Part shown: positions 16,694-25,557 of the stretch, one piece after another
How the letters are laid out: every line of letters begins with the position of its first letter
How positions within the stretch are numbered: position 1 is the first letter of the stretch
Assembly (NCBI RefSeq): GCF_017832975.1
Contig: NZ_JAFIBI010000001.1
Coordinates: forward strand, 558,001-622,000
Direction of reading: 5' to 3'
Source: Arthrobacter sp. PvP023
GTDB lineage: Bacteria > Actinomycetota > Actinomycetes > Actinomycetales > Micrococcaceae
DNA length: 64,000 nt
The notes under the pieces: model-generated
What the model was told of the DNA's origin: nothing
The model's database searches: none
The model's input: only the letters and a program-made list of their open reading frames with translations
Position numbers and translations under genes: made by a program

Positions 16694-18696
16694 TGAGCGA
16701 AACCGTACGGACCCACCACCGGGTCCGCGCCTCTGAACTGGTGGGCCGTAACTGGCTCAACACGGGCGGGAAGTCCCTGGACCTGGAATCCCTGCGTGGC
16801 AAGATCGTGCTCCTGGATTTCTGGACCTTCTGCTGCATCAACTGCCTGCACGTTCTCGATGAGCTGCGCCCGCTGGAAGAGAAGTACTCCGACGTCCTGG
16901 TGACGGTGGGCGTGCACTCTCCGAAGTTCGAGCACGAGGCCGACCCCGTTGCCCTCGCCGCCGCCGTGGAGCGCTACGAGATCCACCACCCGGTCCTGGA
17001 CGACCCCGAGCTGGAGACCTGGAAGGCCTACACCGCCCGCGCCTGGCCCACCCTGGTGGTCATCGACCCCGAGGGCTACATCGTGGCGCACCTGTCTGGT
17101 GAAGGCCACGCGGACGGTCTGTCCGTGCTGATCCCGGAACTCATCGCCCAGCACGAGGCAAAGGGCACCTTGCACCGCGGCAACGGCCCGTACGTGGCGC
17201 CGGAGCCGACGTCGGGCACCTTGCGTTTCCCGGGCAAGGCCCTTTTCCTCCCGGCTGGCCGGGGCACCTCAGCCGGCGGAACGTCCGAAGGCGCCGCTCG
17301 CGGCGCGGGCTCCTGGCTCGTCACGGACACCGGCCACCACCGCCTGGTGCAGCTGGACACGGACTTCCACACGGTGCTGCGCACCTACGGCTCCGGGACC
17401 AAGGGACACGCCGACGGCCCCGGCGCCGACGTCGACTCGGTCAAACCCGCCGCACAGTTCAACGAACCGCAGGGCCTGGTCCTCCTGCCGGAAGACGTGG
17501 CAGCGAAGACGGGCTACGACGTCGTAATTGCCGACTCCGTCAACCACCGCCTCCGCGGGCTGTCCCTTGCGGACGGAACCGTCACCACGCTCGTGGGCAA
17601 CGGCGTGCAGCGCCTGCTCGAGACAGGGCCGGCGCGGGTGGACGAGGACGCGGCCGGCTTCACCGGACGCCTCAGTGACCATCCCCTGGACGTTGCCCTG
17701 AGCTCGCCGTGGGACGTTGTCTGGTCCGCCAAGCTCGACGCCGTGGTGGTGGCCATGGCCGGCGTCCACCAGATCTTCAGCTTTGACCCGATCTCCGGTG
17801 CCGTGTCCATCCTTGCCGGTAACGGCTTGGAAGGGCTCCTGGACGGTGCCGCGCACGAGGCCTGGTTCGCCCAGTCGTCCGGCCTGGCCGAGGACGCTGA
17901 CGGCAACATCTGGGTGGCTGACTCGGAGACCTCCGCGCTCCGCAAACTGGTAATCGACGACGACGGTACGGTCACCGTGGAGTCCGCCGTCGGCAAGGGC
18001 CTTTTCGACTTCGGGTTCCGTGACGGCCCGGCCGGGGAGGCAAGGCTGCAGCACCCGCTCGGCGTCACTGTTCTGCCGGACGAATCTGTTGCCATCGCGG
18101 ACACCTACAACGGTGCGGTGCGCCGCTACGACCCCGCCACCGGGACCGTGTCCACGCTCGCCCGCGGCCTGTCCGAGCCCTCCGACGTGATTGTGGACCA
18201 CACGCACACCGTCGGTTCCGAGCCGCTGCTGGTGGTGGTGGAAGCCAACAAGCACCAGCTGATCTACGTGCCCATCCCCAAGGAAGCCCAGCAGGTGGAC
18301 GAGGGCGCCGTGCAGACGCACCGGCCCAAGAGTCCGGTCGCACCCGGCACATTGGAGCTGACCGTTCGCTTCACGGCACCCACCGGGCAGAAGCTCGATG
18401 ACCGATGGGGGGACCCCACGCAGTTGAAGATCTCCTCCACGCCGCCCGAGTTGCTGGTGGCAGGCGGCGGAACTTCGGTGGGCCTGCAGCGGACGCTGCA
18501 GCTCTCCGCCGACGTTCCCGACGGCGTGCTGCACATTACGGCGCGCGCCGCAGCTTGCGACGGACCCGAAACGGCCGACGGCGAGATCCCCGACCACGCT
18601 GCCTGCCACCTGTACCAGCAGGACTGGGGCATCCCGGTGTTGCTGCAGGCCGACGGCGACACTGAGCTGGTCCTGGACCTCCGCGGCATGGACTGA
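16693..18696 (+). CDS. Thioredoxin-like / NHL repeat protein (NHLRC2-like)
   Basis: A 667-residue protein without signal peptide. Residues about 15-165 form a thioredoxin fold with the redox motif DFWTFCCINCLH (CCINC) and a TlpA-like continuation. Residues about 200-520 hold NHL beta-propeller repeats with the recurring VADSxNHRLR, VADSETSALRKL and IADTYNGAVRRY patterns. A small beta domain closes the protein. This is the bacterial NHLRC2 architecture. The substrate is unknown. It starts inside the stop codon of the CopD-CtaG gene. Coupling with a copper/oxidase assembly factor suggests a thiol-redox step in metal or oxidase maturation, which is inference. Confidence 0.88.
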   Translation: MSETVRTHHRVRASELVGRNWLNTGGKSLDLESLRGKIVLLDFWTFCCINCLHVLDELRPLEEKYSDVLVTVGVHSPKFEHEADPVALAAAVERYEIHHPVLDDPELETWKAYTARAWPTLVVIDPEGYIVAHLSGEGHADGLSVLIPELIAQHEAKGTLHRGNGPYVAPEPTSGTLRFPGKALFLPAGRGTSAGGTSEGAARGAGSWLVTDTGHHRLVQLDTDFHTVLRTYGSGTKGHADGPGADVDSVKPAAQFNEPQGLVLLPEDVAAKTGYDVVIADSVNHRLRGLSLADGTVTTLVGNGVQRLLETGPARVDEDAAGFTGRLSDHPLDVALSSPWDVVWSAKLDAVVVAMAGVHQIFSFDPISGAVSILAGNGLEGLLDGAAHEAWFAQSSGLAEDADGNIWVADSETSALRKLVIDDDGTVTVESAVGKGLFDFGFRDGPAGEARLQHPLGVTVLPDESVAIADTYNGAVRRYDPATGTVSTLARGLSEPSDVIVDHTHTVGSEPLLVVVEANKHQLIYVPIPKEAQQVDEGAVQTHRPKSPVAPGTLELTVRFTAPTGQKLDDRWGDPTQLKISSTPPELLVAGGGTSVGLQRTLQLSADVPDGVLHITARAAACDGPETADGEIPDHAACHLYQQDWGIPVLLQADGDTELVLDLRGMD

Positions 18697-18716
18697 GATC
18701 CTCCCCAAAAGCACCA

Positions 18717-18763
18717 CAGAAGGCTGCGGCCCGTGACCACGCGTCACGCGCCGCAGCCTTCTG
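18717..18763. terminator. Bidirectional hairpin between convergent genes
   Basis: A perfect 14-bp stem CAGAAGGCTGCGGC / GCCGCAGCCTTCTG with a 19-nt loop. It lies between the stop codons of the thioredoxin-NHL gene (+) and the gene ending at 18804 (-), so it can serve both. Confidence 0.75.
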
Positions 18764-18803
18764 CCGTCTGCGGGCTATTGGCCGCCGCCCAGCCGGGGCC
18801 GGC

Positions 18804-19796
18804 CTAGTAGCTGAGGAGCGGGGTGACCCTGACGGTGTCGCCGTCAACGTCCAGGCGGGTGGTAAAGCTGAAGTCGTGCTCCACGTCCAGGTCGCCCACG
18901 ATGCCGGTGAACAGGTCGGTTTGCTGCGCCTTCAACCGGGCCTTCCCGTCCAGCGGTGCCACCACCCAACGGCCGCCGAAGGGCTCGATGGAAACCTTCG
19001 GGTACTCGCTGATGCTCCAGTCGATGGTTCCCGGCGTCACCCGGTTGAACGTGGCGTGGTAGAACGGGCAGTCGGGCTGGAGTTTCTGCTCCTTCACGGC
19101 TTCCGCGGCGCAGGTATCCAGGAATTCCTTGACCTTGGCGCCCACGGCGTCCTTCAGGGCGGGGGTGGCTTCGGTCAGGAGGCTCAGCGGGGCGGTGGGG
19201 ACGTCACGTCCGGACACCGTGGCACGGGTGGGCGGGGCAGAGAAGTATTCGCCGTTCAGGCTGGCCTCGTACTCCCCTGGATAGAAGACGGCGAAGGAAT
19301 TGCGGCCGTTGGGCATGTTCACCGGAACACCGTTGAGGGTGGCCTGGTTGGAGTTGACCACTGTGACTTCCAGGACGGGAAGCTTGGCCGGCACGAACGC
19401 CCACTTGTTGAAGAAGAGCCATTCGGTCCCGGTCCGCTCCAGCAGGAACTCGGTGCTGAGCCGGCTGCCGTCAATGGTGTAGTCCATCGGAACCATGACC
19501 TGGTTCCCGGAGCGTTCCTGGGTCTCGCCGAACTTCACGTTCGTCACCCGGGAAGCCGCCGTTTGCAGGGCCGTTCCGTCCAGCATGGCGGCGTCGCTCT
19601 CCGGGACGGAGGCGCGCAGGAGGCCCAGCGCCTTCTCGCCCTCGCCCTTCTGCAAAGCGTCCAGATATTCCCGTACCGGCTGCTCGGGACTCGCCACCGA
19701 GGCGTTCACCAGGTTGACCGCGACGATGGCTCCGGCGATGGCAAGCATCAGGCCCAGCAGCCATCCGGCCGCGATCCTCACCAACGCTTGACTCAT
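18804..19796 (-). CDS. Membrane-anchored protein of unknown function
   Basis: A 330-residue protein. Residues about 8-30 (VRIAAGWLLGLMLAIAGAIV) form one N-terminal membrane anchor or uncleaved signal, and the rest should be extracytoplasmic. Two tandem halves each look like small ligand-binding/lipoprotein-type folds: a segment with REYLDALQKGEGEKAL resembling DUF4878-like NTF2 folds, then an ancestral duplication around VKEFLDTCA. I do not recognise a characterised family. I chose the internal ATG 19796 because it puts the hydrophobic stretch at the N-terminus; a 19-residue upstream extension is possible. It follows the HerA-like gene on the minus strand after a 143-bp gap and ends at the shared terminator. 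Confidence 0.75.
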   Translation of the reverse strand: MSQALVRIAAGWLLGLMLAIAGAIVAVNLVNASVASPEQPVREYLDALQKGEGEKALGLLRASVPESDAAMLDGTALQTAASRVTNVKFGETQERSGNQVMVPMDYTIDGSRLSTEFLLERTGTEWLFFNKWAFVPAKLPVLEVTVVNSNQATLNGVPVNMPNGRNSFAVFYPGEYEASLNGEYFSAPPTRATVSGRDVPTAPLSLLTEATPALKDAVGAKVKEFLDTCAAEAVKEQKLQPDCPFYHATFNRVTPGTIDWSISEYPKVSIEPFGGRWVVAPLDGKARLKAQQTDLFTGIVGDLDVEHDFSFTTRLDVDGDTVRVTPLLSY

Positions 19797-19939
19797 CTGC
19801 ACGCACCTTACGTTACCTGCAAGGCGCGTGAAAGCAGGTGCGGGCGACCTCAAGCATGACGCCGCCCGGTGGCTGTCAGACAGTCCGACGGCGGCCGGCC
19901 GGCACCCTTGCCAGCCCCGCCGGGGCGCTAGCGGCGGCT

Positions 19940-21679
19940 CTATCGGCGGCGCCGGGAGGACGTGCCGAAGACGCCCCGCAACAGCTCCCGGCCCAGTTGG
20001 GTTCCGAGCGAGCGGGCCATGCTTTTGAGGCCGCCGCCCAGCGCGCCGCCCAAGGCTCCGGCGAGATCGTCAGCCATGCTTCCGCCTGATTCCTTCCGGG
20101 CCTGCGGCGCTGTGCGTTCGCCGCTGCGTGGCCGTTCGGGGACCGGGGCCGGCCTGCTGCTGGGGCGGCCCAGGATTTCCTCCTCGATGCGCCGGGCATC
20201 GGCGTCCACTGAGGCCTGGTCCAGGGTTTCAGGAACGGGGCTTCCGGGAACGGGACTATTGGGCACAAAAATGTCCGGGTTCGGAGTTGGAGGCTGCCCG
20301 GGCGCCGCCGCTCCGGTGGGGGCGGCGCTCTTTCCTGAGATCTTCTCGTAAGCGGAGACGTTGTCCACGGCCGTGCCGTATTTTACGAGCAGCGCGGAAC
20401 CGGCCACGGTGCTCTTGACGAGGTCCTCCGTGCTGGGGCCCATCACTGATTCCGGGGCACGGAGGCGGGTCAATGCCACCGGGGTGGGGGCGCCCTTTTC
20501 ATTCATCACCGTGATGACGGCTTCACCGATTCCGGCCGAGGTCAGCGTTTCCTCGAGGTCGTAGTCGCTTACCGGGAACGTGGACACGGTGGCTTTCAGG
20601 GCCTTGGCATCTTCCGGGGTGAACGCACGCAGGGCGTGCTGGATGCGGTTTGCCAGCTGGCCCAGGACATCGGCCGGCACGTCCTTGGGGGTTTGGGTGA
20701 CAAAGAAGATGCCCACGCCCTTGGAACGGATGAGCCGGACAGTGGTGGTGATCGCCTCCAGGAATGCCTTGGAAGCGTCGTTGAAGAGCAGGTGGGCCTC
20801 GTCGAGGAAGAAGACCAGTTTGGGCTTGTCCAGATCCCCGGCCTCCGGCAGGTCCTCGAACAGGTCTGCGAGCAGCCACATGAGGAAGGTGGAGAACACC
20901 ATGGGCTTGGTCTGCAGCGTGGGCAGTTCCAGGCAGGTGATGACGCCGCGGCCGTCAGGGGCGGTGCGCAGCAGTTCGGCGGTGTCGAACTCGGGCTCGC
21001 CGAAGAAAGCTTCCATGCCCTGGGCCTCAAGGGTCACCAGTTCGCGGAGGATGACACCGGCTGTCGCCTTGGAGAGGCCGCCCAGCGCCGCGAGCTCGTC
21101 CTTGCCCTCGTCCGACGTGAGGAACTGGATGACCGCCCTGAGGTCCTTGAGGTCGATCAGTTCCAGGTTGTTCTTGTCCGCAAAGTGGAAAACGAGCTGC
21201 AGGCTGGATTCCTGGGTGTCGTTGAGCTCCATGATCCGCGAAAGCAGGATGGGACCGAAGGACGTGATGGTGGCCCGGACAGGAATGCCGTTGCCGTCGC
21301 CGCCGAGGGCCAGGAACTCCACGGGAAAAGTCTTGCCCGCCCAGGCCTGGCCGATACTGTCCGTGCGCGTTTTCAGTTTCTCGCTGCCTGTGGCGGCGGT
21401 GGCCAGCCCGGAAAGGTCTCCCTTGATGTCGGCGAGGAACACCGGCACCCCGGCTGTGGACAGCTGTTCCGCCATCATGTGGAGCGTGACGGTCTTGCCT
21501 GTGCCTGTTGCTCCGGCCACCAGCCCGTGCCGGTTCATCATGGCCAGGGGCAGCCGGACGGGGGCGTCCTTGTGGAGTTCGCCGTCGACGATTGCGGCCC
21601 CCAGCTCGATGGTGGCGCCGTCCAGGGTGTATCCCTTCTGGATGGTGGCGACTTTATCTGCAGTGGATTTGATGGCCAT
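19940..21679 (-). CDS. HerA-like helicase / DUF853 ATPase
   Basis: A 579-residue P-loop ATPase. Walker A GATGTGKT is at residues 56-63 and Walker B is LVFFLDEAH near residue 290. The regions between match the DUF853 / HerA_C family (FLADIKGDLSGLA, FFVTQTPKDVPADVLGQL with the sensor residues). DUF853 proteins are related to archaeal HerA DNA translocases, but no nuclease partner (NurA-like) or defence gene is adjacent, so a resection role is not supported. The last 50 residues form a glycine-rich, potentially amphipathic stretch ending in RRRR, unusual for an ATPase and common in this family. ATG 21679 comes 9 bp behind the acetyltransferase stop, so it sits in that operon. Confidence 0.88.
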   Translation of the reverse strand: MAIKSTADKVATIQKGYTLDGATIELGAAIVDGELHKDAPVRLPLAMMNRHGLVAGATGTGKTVTLHMMAEQLSTAGVPVFLADIKGDLSGLATAATGSEKLKTRTDSIGQAWAGKTFPVEFLALGGDGNGIPVRATITSFGPILLSRIMELNDTQESSLQLVFHFADKNNLELIDLKDLRAVIQFLTSDEGKDELAALGGLSKATAGVILRELVTLEAQGMEAFFGEPEFDTAELLRTAPDGRGVITCLELPTLQTKPMVFSTFLMWLLADLFEDLPEAGDLDKPKLVFFLDEAHLLFNDASKAFLEAITTTVRLIRSKGVGIFFVTQTPKDVPADVLGQLANRIQHALRAFTPEDAKALKATVSTFPVSDYDLEETLTSAGIGEAVITVMNEKGAPTPVALTRLRAPESVMGPSTEDLVKSTVAGSALLVKYGTAVDNVSAYEKISGKSAAPTGAAAPGQPPTPNPDIFVPNSPVPGSPVPETLDQASVDADARRIEEEILGRPSSRPAPVPERPRSGERTAPQARKESGGSMADDLAGALGGALGGGLKSMARSLGTQLGRELLRGVFGTSSRRRR

Positions 21680-21688
21680 GCCGATAGC

Positions 21689-22237
21689 TTAGCCGCGGGT
21701 GCCCAGATCTTTGCTGAATGCCAGGAACTTGATGGTTTCGGGATCGGCCGCCACATCGAACAGTGGCTCGTACCCGGAGTTCAGGTAGAGGTGCTTCGCT
21801 TCGGGCTGCCGCGGACCGGTGGTCAGGTACACCTGGCTATAGCCGCAGCGGACTGCCAGGGCCTCAAGCTCAGTGAGCACGAACCGTGCCAGCCCGCGAC
21901 GGCGGTGGGCCGAGTGCGTCCAGATCCGTTTGAACTCGGCTGTCTCAGGCCCGTGGCGCCGGAACGCCCCTCCCGCCACGGATTCTCCGTTCTCCTGGAC
22001 GATCAGCAGCGCTCCTCCCGGCGCGGCGAATTCCGCCGCAGGGTAGCGGTTGAGTTCCTCGGCGGCGGCCTTACGGCCGAACAAATCGCCATACCGGGTG
22101 TCGTACTCCTCTGCGAGCTCGTCCAGCAGCGGCCGGACCCGCGCGTCATGCATCGGCAGGTTCAGCACGTTCAGCGCTGACACCTCCAACGGGGCCCCCG
22201 CCTGCAACGACGACGGCGGGACGGTTAGTTGTTCCAT
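21689..22237 (-). CDS. GNAT-family N-acetyltransferase
   Basis: A 182-residue cytosolic acetyl-CoA-dependent acetyltransferase. The acetyl-CoA binding loop appears as HRRRGLARFVLTELE near residues 113-127, followed by the beta-bulge YSQVYLTTG and LYLNSGYEPL, the canonical GNAT end. The start overlaps the upstream oxidoreductase gene by 13 bp, so they are co-translated. In B. subtilis S-alkyl-cysteine operons (snaA, yxeL) an N-acetyltransferase works with an ABC transporter and flavin monooxygenases. A similar set starts divergently 2 kb away, making this a candidate partner; that is inference. Confidence 0.85.
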   Translation of the reverse strand: MEQLTVPPSSLQAGAPLEVSALNVLNLPMHDARVRPLLDELAEEYDTRYGDLFGRKAAAEELNRYPAAEFAAPGGALLIVQENGESVAGGAFRRHGPETAEFKRIWTHSAHRRRGLARFVLTELEALAVRCGYSQVYLTTGPRQPEAKHLYLNSGYEPLFDVAADPETIKFLAFSKDLGTRG

Positions 22238-24228
22238 GGTTGGGCCTTTCCCGACACGGCCGCTACAGCCGTCTCTTCAGCGTCACGGCCTTCACGATCG
22301 CCGTGTCCGGGTTCTACTCCGTCGTGTTGGTCCTCAGCCAGCACGCGAAGGACCCGCCGTGCCAGCGCATCGTTCTCCCGGAACGGTGCGGCGTTCGTCC
22401 CGGGGCGGGCGAAGGCGCCGGCGCCCCAGCCGGAGGTGTGCGGGCCGACGGCGAACAGCCTGCGGTTTGGTTCCCCCACCGGGCTGACGAGTTCGCTGGC
22501 CGGGGAGACCAGCAGGCGCCCCGTTGCGTGGAGGCCAACAGCCGTGAGGACCGCCTGCTCGCTGCCCAGCCCGGAGCTGTGCAGATGCCGCAGCAGCGGA
22601 TTCGCCGAGCCGGCCACCGCTGGCGCAGGCAGCCGTGCCTCGATCAAGGCCGCGGCCCGCACCTGCATCCTGCCCTGGGCGGACGCAGCGACGAACTGCC
22701 CGGACGCCTCGTCGAGGGCGATTTCCAGCCCGGGGCCGAGGAACTGCAGCAGCCCTGCCCGGTGGAGTGCCAGCAGTTCCCGGAGGCGCTGCGGCGGCGG
22801 GCCGGAATCCACGAAGCTGAAGAAACCGTGCCACCAGCCATGAACCGCCTGCTGCGACCGCGCATTGAGTCGTTCGGCCGGGACGAGCCGCCCGAGCTCC
22901 ATGTACACCTTGAGCAGTGCGGTGAACAGGGCAAGCGTCTCCGAGTGGTCCGGGCTGGTCCGCAGCCGGAGGTCGTGCTCGATGTAGGCCGCCACGGCGC
23001 GCTGCACGTCGTCGTGCCCGGCGAAGTCACGCCCGGCAAACGGATGGTCCAGCTGCTCGAAGTCCAGATGGAACTCCGTGTCCGGAACCGACTCGAGCAC
23101 CAGCCGTTGGCGTTCGGCGCTGTACCAGTCCAGTGCGCCGAACCGGTCCGAAAATTCGTCCCAGCCGATGTTCACGCGTTCCGGGTAGCCCGTGAAGAGC
23201 TCGCGGAAGTAGCCGTACCCGGCGTCCTTGGCGATCAACGGCCAGAGGTGGGTCCGGAAGTCCAGCTCCCCGTGCTGAGCCAGTAAGTCCTGAACGGCAG
23301 CGGTGGTGAAGAAACGGGGGGCGCCGGGCACTTCGCCGCGGAGGGTGGAGGAAATCTTGGAGTGGTAGGGGACCCCGCGCCGCGAACCCGCCCAGAGACG
23401 CGGTTCCCCGCCGGACGGAACATACGCCAGGCCGCCGTCTGGCGTTTCCTGGAACCGGCCGCCCCGGCCTTCTGTCAGCAGGACCACCAGGTCAACGAAG
23501 GCCAGCCCCATGCCCGAGACGATCACGTCCTGGCCGGGGGCCAGCGCTGAGTAGTCGACGTCGGTGGTGTAGCTGGGGGCCGCGTGGTAGCCGCCGTGCC
23601 TGGCGGCAAAGCCGGCAAAGCGGGCGGACGCCTCGTCAGGCAGCGAATCAGTGTGGCCCAGGGCGGAAACCACGACGTCGGCGTCCACCGTGGCGCCACC
23701 GGCAAGCCTCACGCGGTACCCGCCGGTGCCGTTGTCGCTGTCGGAATCGATCCGGACAGCGGTGTCCCGGTGCACAGTAACTGTGACGTCCGTGCCCAGC
23801 GCGGACACCGCCCGGCGGAAGAACCACTCCAGGTAGGCGCTCTGCAGCTGTCGGGTGGGAAACGAGGTGCCGTCCAGGGCGTGCAGTTGGCGCCGGAGCT
23901 CCGCCGGAAGCGGCGGGACGTCAGTGATGGTGCGGTCCAGCACTCCGGCAGCCCATGCGGCGAGCCCGGGGCCGTCGGCGGCGGGGCCCTCGCAGGCAAC
24001 GGAGGCGTCCGTGAACATGGTGATGTCAGCCGCTGCGGAGTTGAGCAGGAGCCCCGGATGCTGGTCGTAGCGCCAGATCCTGCCGGAGCCGGGAGTGTGG
24101 GGCTCGATGACCTGGATGGCCAGCGGACCGGAAAAGAGCTCCGGCCGGTTGGCCGCGAGGCGTTCCAGGATGCCGGCCGTCCGGGGACCGCCGCCCACAA
24201 AGGCCACGGAAGGGATGTTCGCTGGCAC
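22225..24228 (-). CDS. FAD/NAD(P)-binding oxidoreductase (PF13454 type)
   Basis: A 667-residue flavoprotein. The N-terminal dinucleotide-binding motif VAFVGGGPRTAG lies at residues 8-19, with a downstream DVIVSGMGLAFVDLVV segment as second nucleotide-binding motif and RLFAVGPHTSGWGAGAF near the C-terminus. This is the FAD-NAD(P)-binding protein family found next to sulfur-source and siderophore genes, related to lysine/ornithine N-hydroxylases. It is probably cytosolic. It stands divergent from the ABC transporter/monooxygenase operon with 270 bp between, and leads the operon with the GNAT and HerA-like genes. The substrate is unknown. Confidence 0.85.
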   Translation of the reverse strand: MPANIPSVAFVGGGPRTAGILERLAANRPELFSGPLAIQVIEPHTPGSGRIWRYDQHPGLLLNSAAADITMFTDASVACEGPAADGPGLAAWAAGVLDRTITDVPPLPAELRRQLHALDGTSFPTRQLQSAYLEWFFRRAVSALGTDVTVTVHRDTAVRIDSDSDNGTGGYRVRLAGGATVDADVVVSALGHTDSLPDEASARFAGFAARHGGYHAAPSYTTDVDYSALAPGQDVIVSGMGLAFVDLVVLLTEGRGGRFQETPDGGLAYVPSGGEPRLWAGSRRGVPYHSKISSTLRGEVPGAPRFFTTAAVQDLLAQHGELDFRTHLWPLIAKDAGYGYFRELFTGYPERVNIGWDEFSDRFGALDWYSAERQRLVLESVPDTEFHLDFEQLDHPFAGRDFAGHDDVQRAVAAYIEHDLRLRTSPDHSETLALFTALLKVYMELGRLVPAERLNARSQQAVHGWWHGFFSFVDSGPPPQRLRELLALHRAGLLQFLGPGLEIALDEASGQFVAASAQGRMQVRAAALIEARLPAPAVAGSANPLLRHLHSSGLGSEQAVLTAVGLHATGRLLVSPASELVSPVGEPNRRLFAVGPHTSGWGAGAFARPGTNAAPFRENDALARRVLRVLAEDQHDGVEPGHGDREGRDAEETAVAAVSGKAQPWNN

Positions 24229-24498
24229 GGCTGGACTCCTGTTCAGGCGGGATGGTCAGGGACCGGGGCTTTTCGCCTCATGCTAGGCAACAGGCCTTGC
24301 CCCGGTCGACGCCCGGGTCACGGCCGTTCACGGCGCGTAATGCCGCGTAAATCCGCGCAAGAAAACGACTCATGACGCCGTGAGAACCTCTGTGAACCCA
24401 TGCAACACGCCGCCTTGATCCGGGTTTCCGGCCTCCCTAGATTTGCACCAATCCGAACCTGACAAACCAACCCAAGATGACGAGAAGCGAGGTGGCGC

Positions 24499-25557
24499 AT
24501 GAGTTCAACAGCAACCCGGGCAGCGCAGTCCGCAGCTGGGCCGGCGTCCGCCGGAACCGACGCAAGTGTTCCCAATTCCGGCCAGTCCGGTGAGTCGGGC
24601 GGCTCCCAGGTGCCCGAAGCGCGCCGGCCCGCCAACGACTACGCGGACTACCGGCTGGTCCCGTCCCGCCACCCGTGGCGCTGGGTGGGCACCGCAGTGG
24701 TGGCACTCGGCGTTGCCGCAGTGGTGTGGTCACTGGCCACCAACCCGCGCTGGGAATGGGGCGTGGTGGCCCAGTGGTTCACCGCGCAGTCCGTGGTCAA
24801 CGGGCTGGTGGAAACCCTCAAGCTGACCGCCATCTCCGGTGCGCTCGGGTTCATCCTGGGCTTCATCCTTGCCCTGATGCGCCTCTCCGCTTCCCCGCTG
24901 CTGGTCTCGGTGTCCTGGACCTTCTCCTGGATCTTCCGATCCACTCCGCTCCTGGTGCAGATGCTCCTCTGGTACAACCTTGGCTACCTCTACGAGAAAA
25001 TCAGCCTGGGAATTCCCTTCACGGACGTCCGCTTCTTCGAAGTCCAGACCACCACGCTGATCAGCCAGTTCGCCGCAGCAGTCCTTGGCCTGACCCTGAA
25101 CCAGGCGGCCTACTCGGCGGAGATCATCCGCGGCGGCATCCTCTCGGTGGACCAGGGACAGCTGGAAGCAGCGGCCGCCCTCGGCATCCCGGCCTGGCGG
25201 CGCTCCACCCGGATCGTCCTGCCGCAGGCAATGCGGGCCATCCTGCCCACCGCCTTCAACGAGATCATCGGCTTGGTCAAGGGCACCTCGATCGTTTACG
25301 TCCTCGCGTACTCGGAGCTGTTCTACACCGTCCAGGTCATCTACAACCGCACCCAGCAGGTTCTTCCCCTGCTGCTGGTGGCCACCCTCTGGTACGTGGT
25401 GATCACCTCCGTCCTGAGCGTTTTCCAGTACTACATCGAGCGGCACTATTCGAAGGGGGCAGTGCGGACCCTCCCGTTGACGCCGCTCCAGAAGGCCCGC
25501 AGGTTCTTCGCCACCCACGCTGCCGTTACCGACAACCGAGCAAGGAGCACCCGATGA
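24499..25557 (+). CDS. Polar amino acid ABC transporter permease
   Basis: A 352-residue membrane protein with about five to six membrane segments. The first 60 residues are a hydrophilic Ser/Ala-rich extension; the core from about residue 95 is a HisM/GlnP-type permease (MetI fold) with the EAA loop EAAAALGIPAWRRSTRIVLP near residue 220. The family moves polar amino acids. ATG 24499 is preceded by GAGGTGGCGC. It overlaps the ATPase gene by ATGA. A single permease with an ATPase and two binding proteins nearby suggests a homodimeric channel. The substrate is not given by sequence; the linked monooxygenases point to a sulfur- or nitrogen-containing amino-acid-like compound. Confidence 0.92.
   Translation: MSSTATRAAQSAAGPASAGTDASVPNSGQSGESGGSQVPEARRPANDYADYRLVPSRHPWRWVGTAVVALGVAAVVWSLATNPRWEWGVVAQWFTAQSVVNGLVETLKLTAISGALGFILGFILALMRLSASPLLVSVSWTFSWIFRSTPLLVQMLLWYNLGYLYEKISLGIPFTDVRFFEVQTTTLISQFAAAVLGLTLNQAAYSAEIIRGGILSVDQGQLEAAAALGIPAWRRSTRIVLPQAMRAILPTAFNEIIGLVKGTSIVYVLAYSELFYTVQVIYNRTQQVLPLLLVATLWYVVITSVLSVFQYYIERHYSKGAVRTLPLTPLQKARRFFATHAAVTDNRARSTR

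Noticed and set aside
19940..21679. HerA-NurA type defence system
   Set aside because: No nuclease, SIR2 or other effector gene is adjacent; neighbours are metabolic genes and the ATPase is of the widespread DUF853 type.
20636..22180. A 514-residue plus-strand frame opposite the HerA-like gene
   Set aside because: It is an antisense shadow of a gene with clear Walker motifs; high-GC wobble keeps it open. The same applies to 14918-16135, 17269-18747, 38604-40316, 41500-43185 and 50268-51650.
21689..24228. Siderophore biosynthesis operon based on the oxidoreductase plus GNAT pair
   Set aside because: No decarboxylase or NIS/IucA-type synthetase is near, and the adjacent transporter is of the polar amino acid type.
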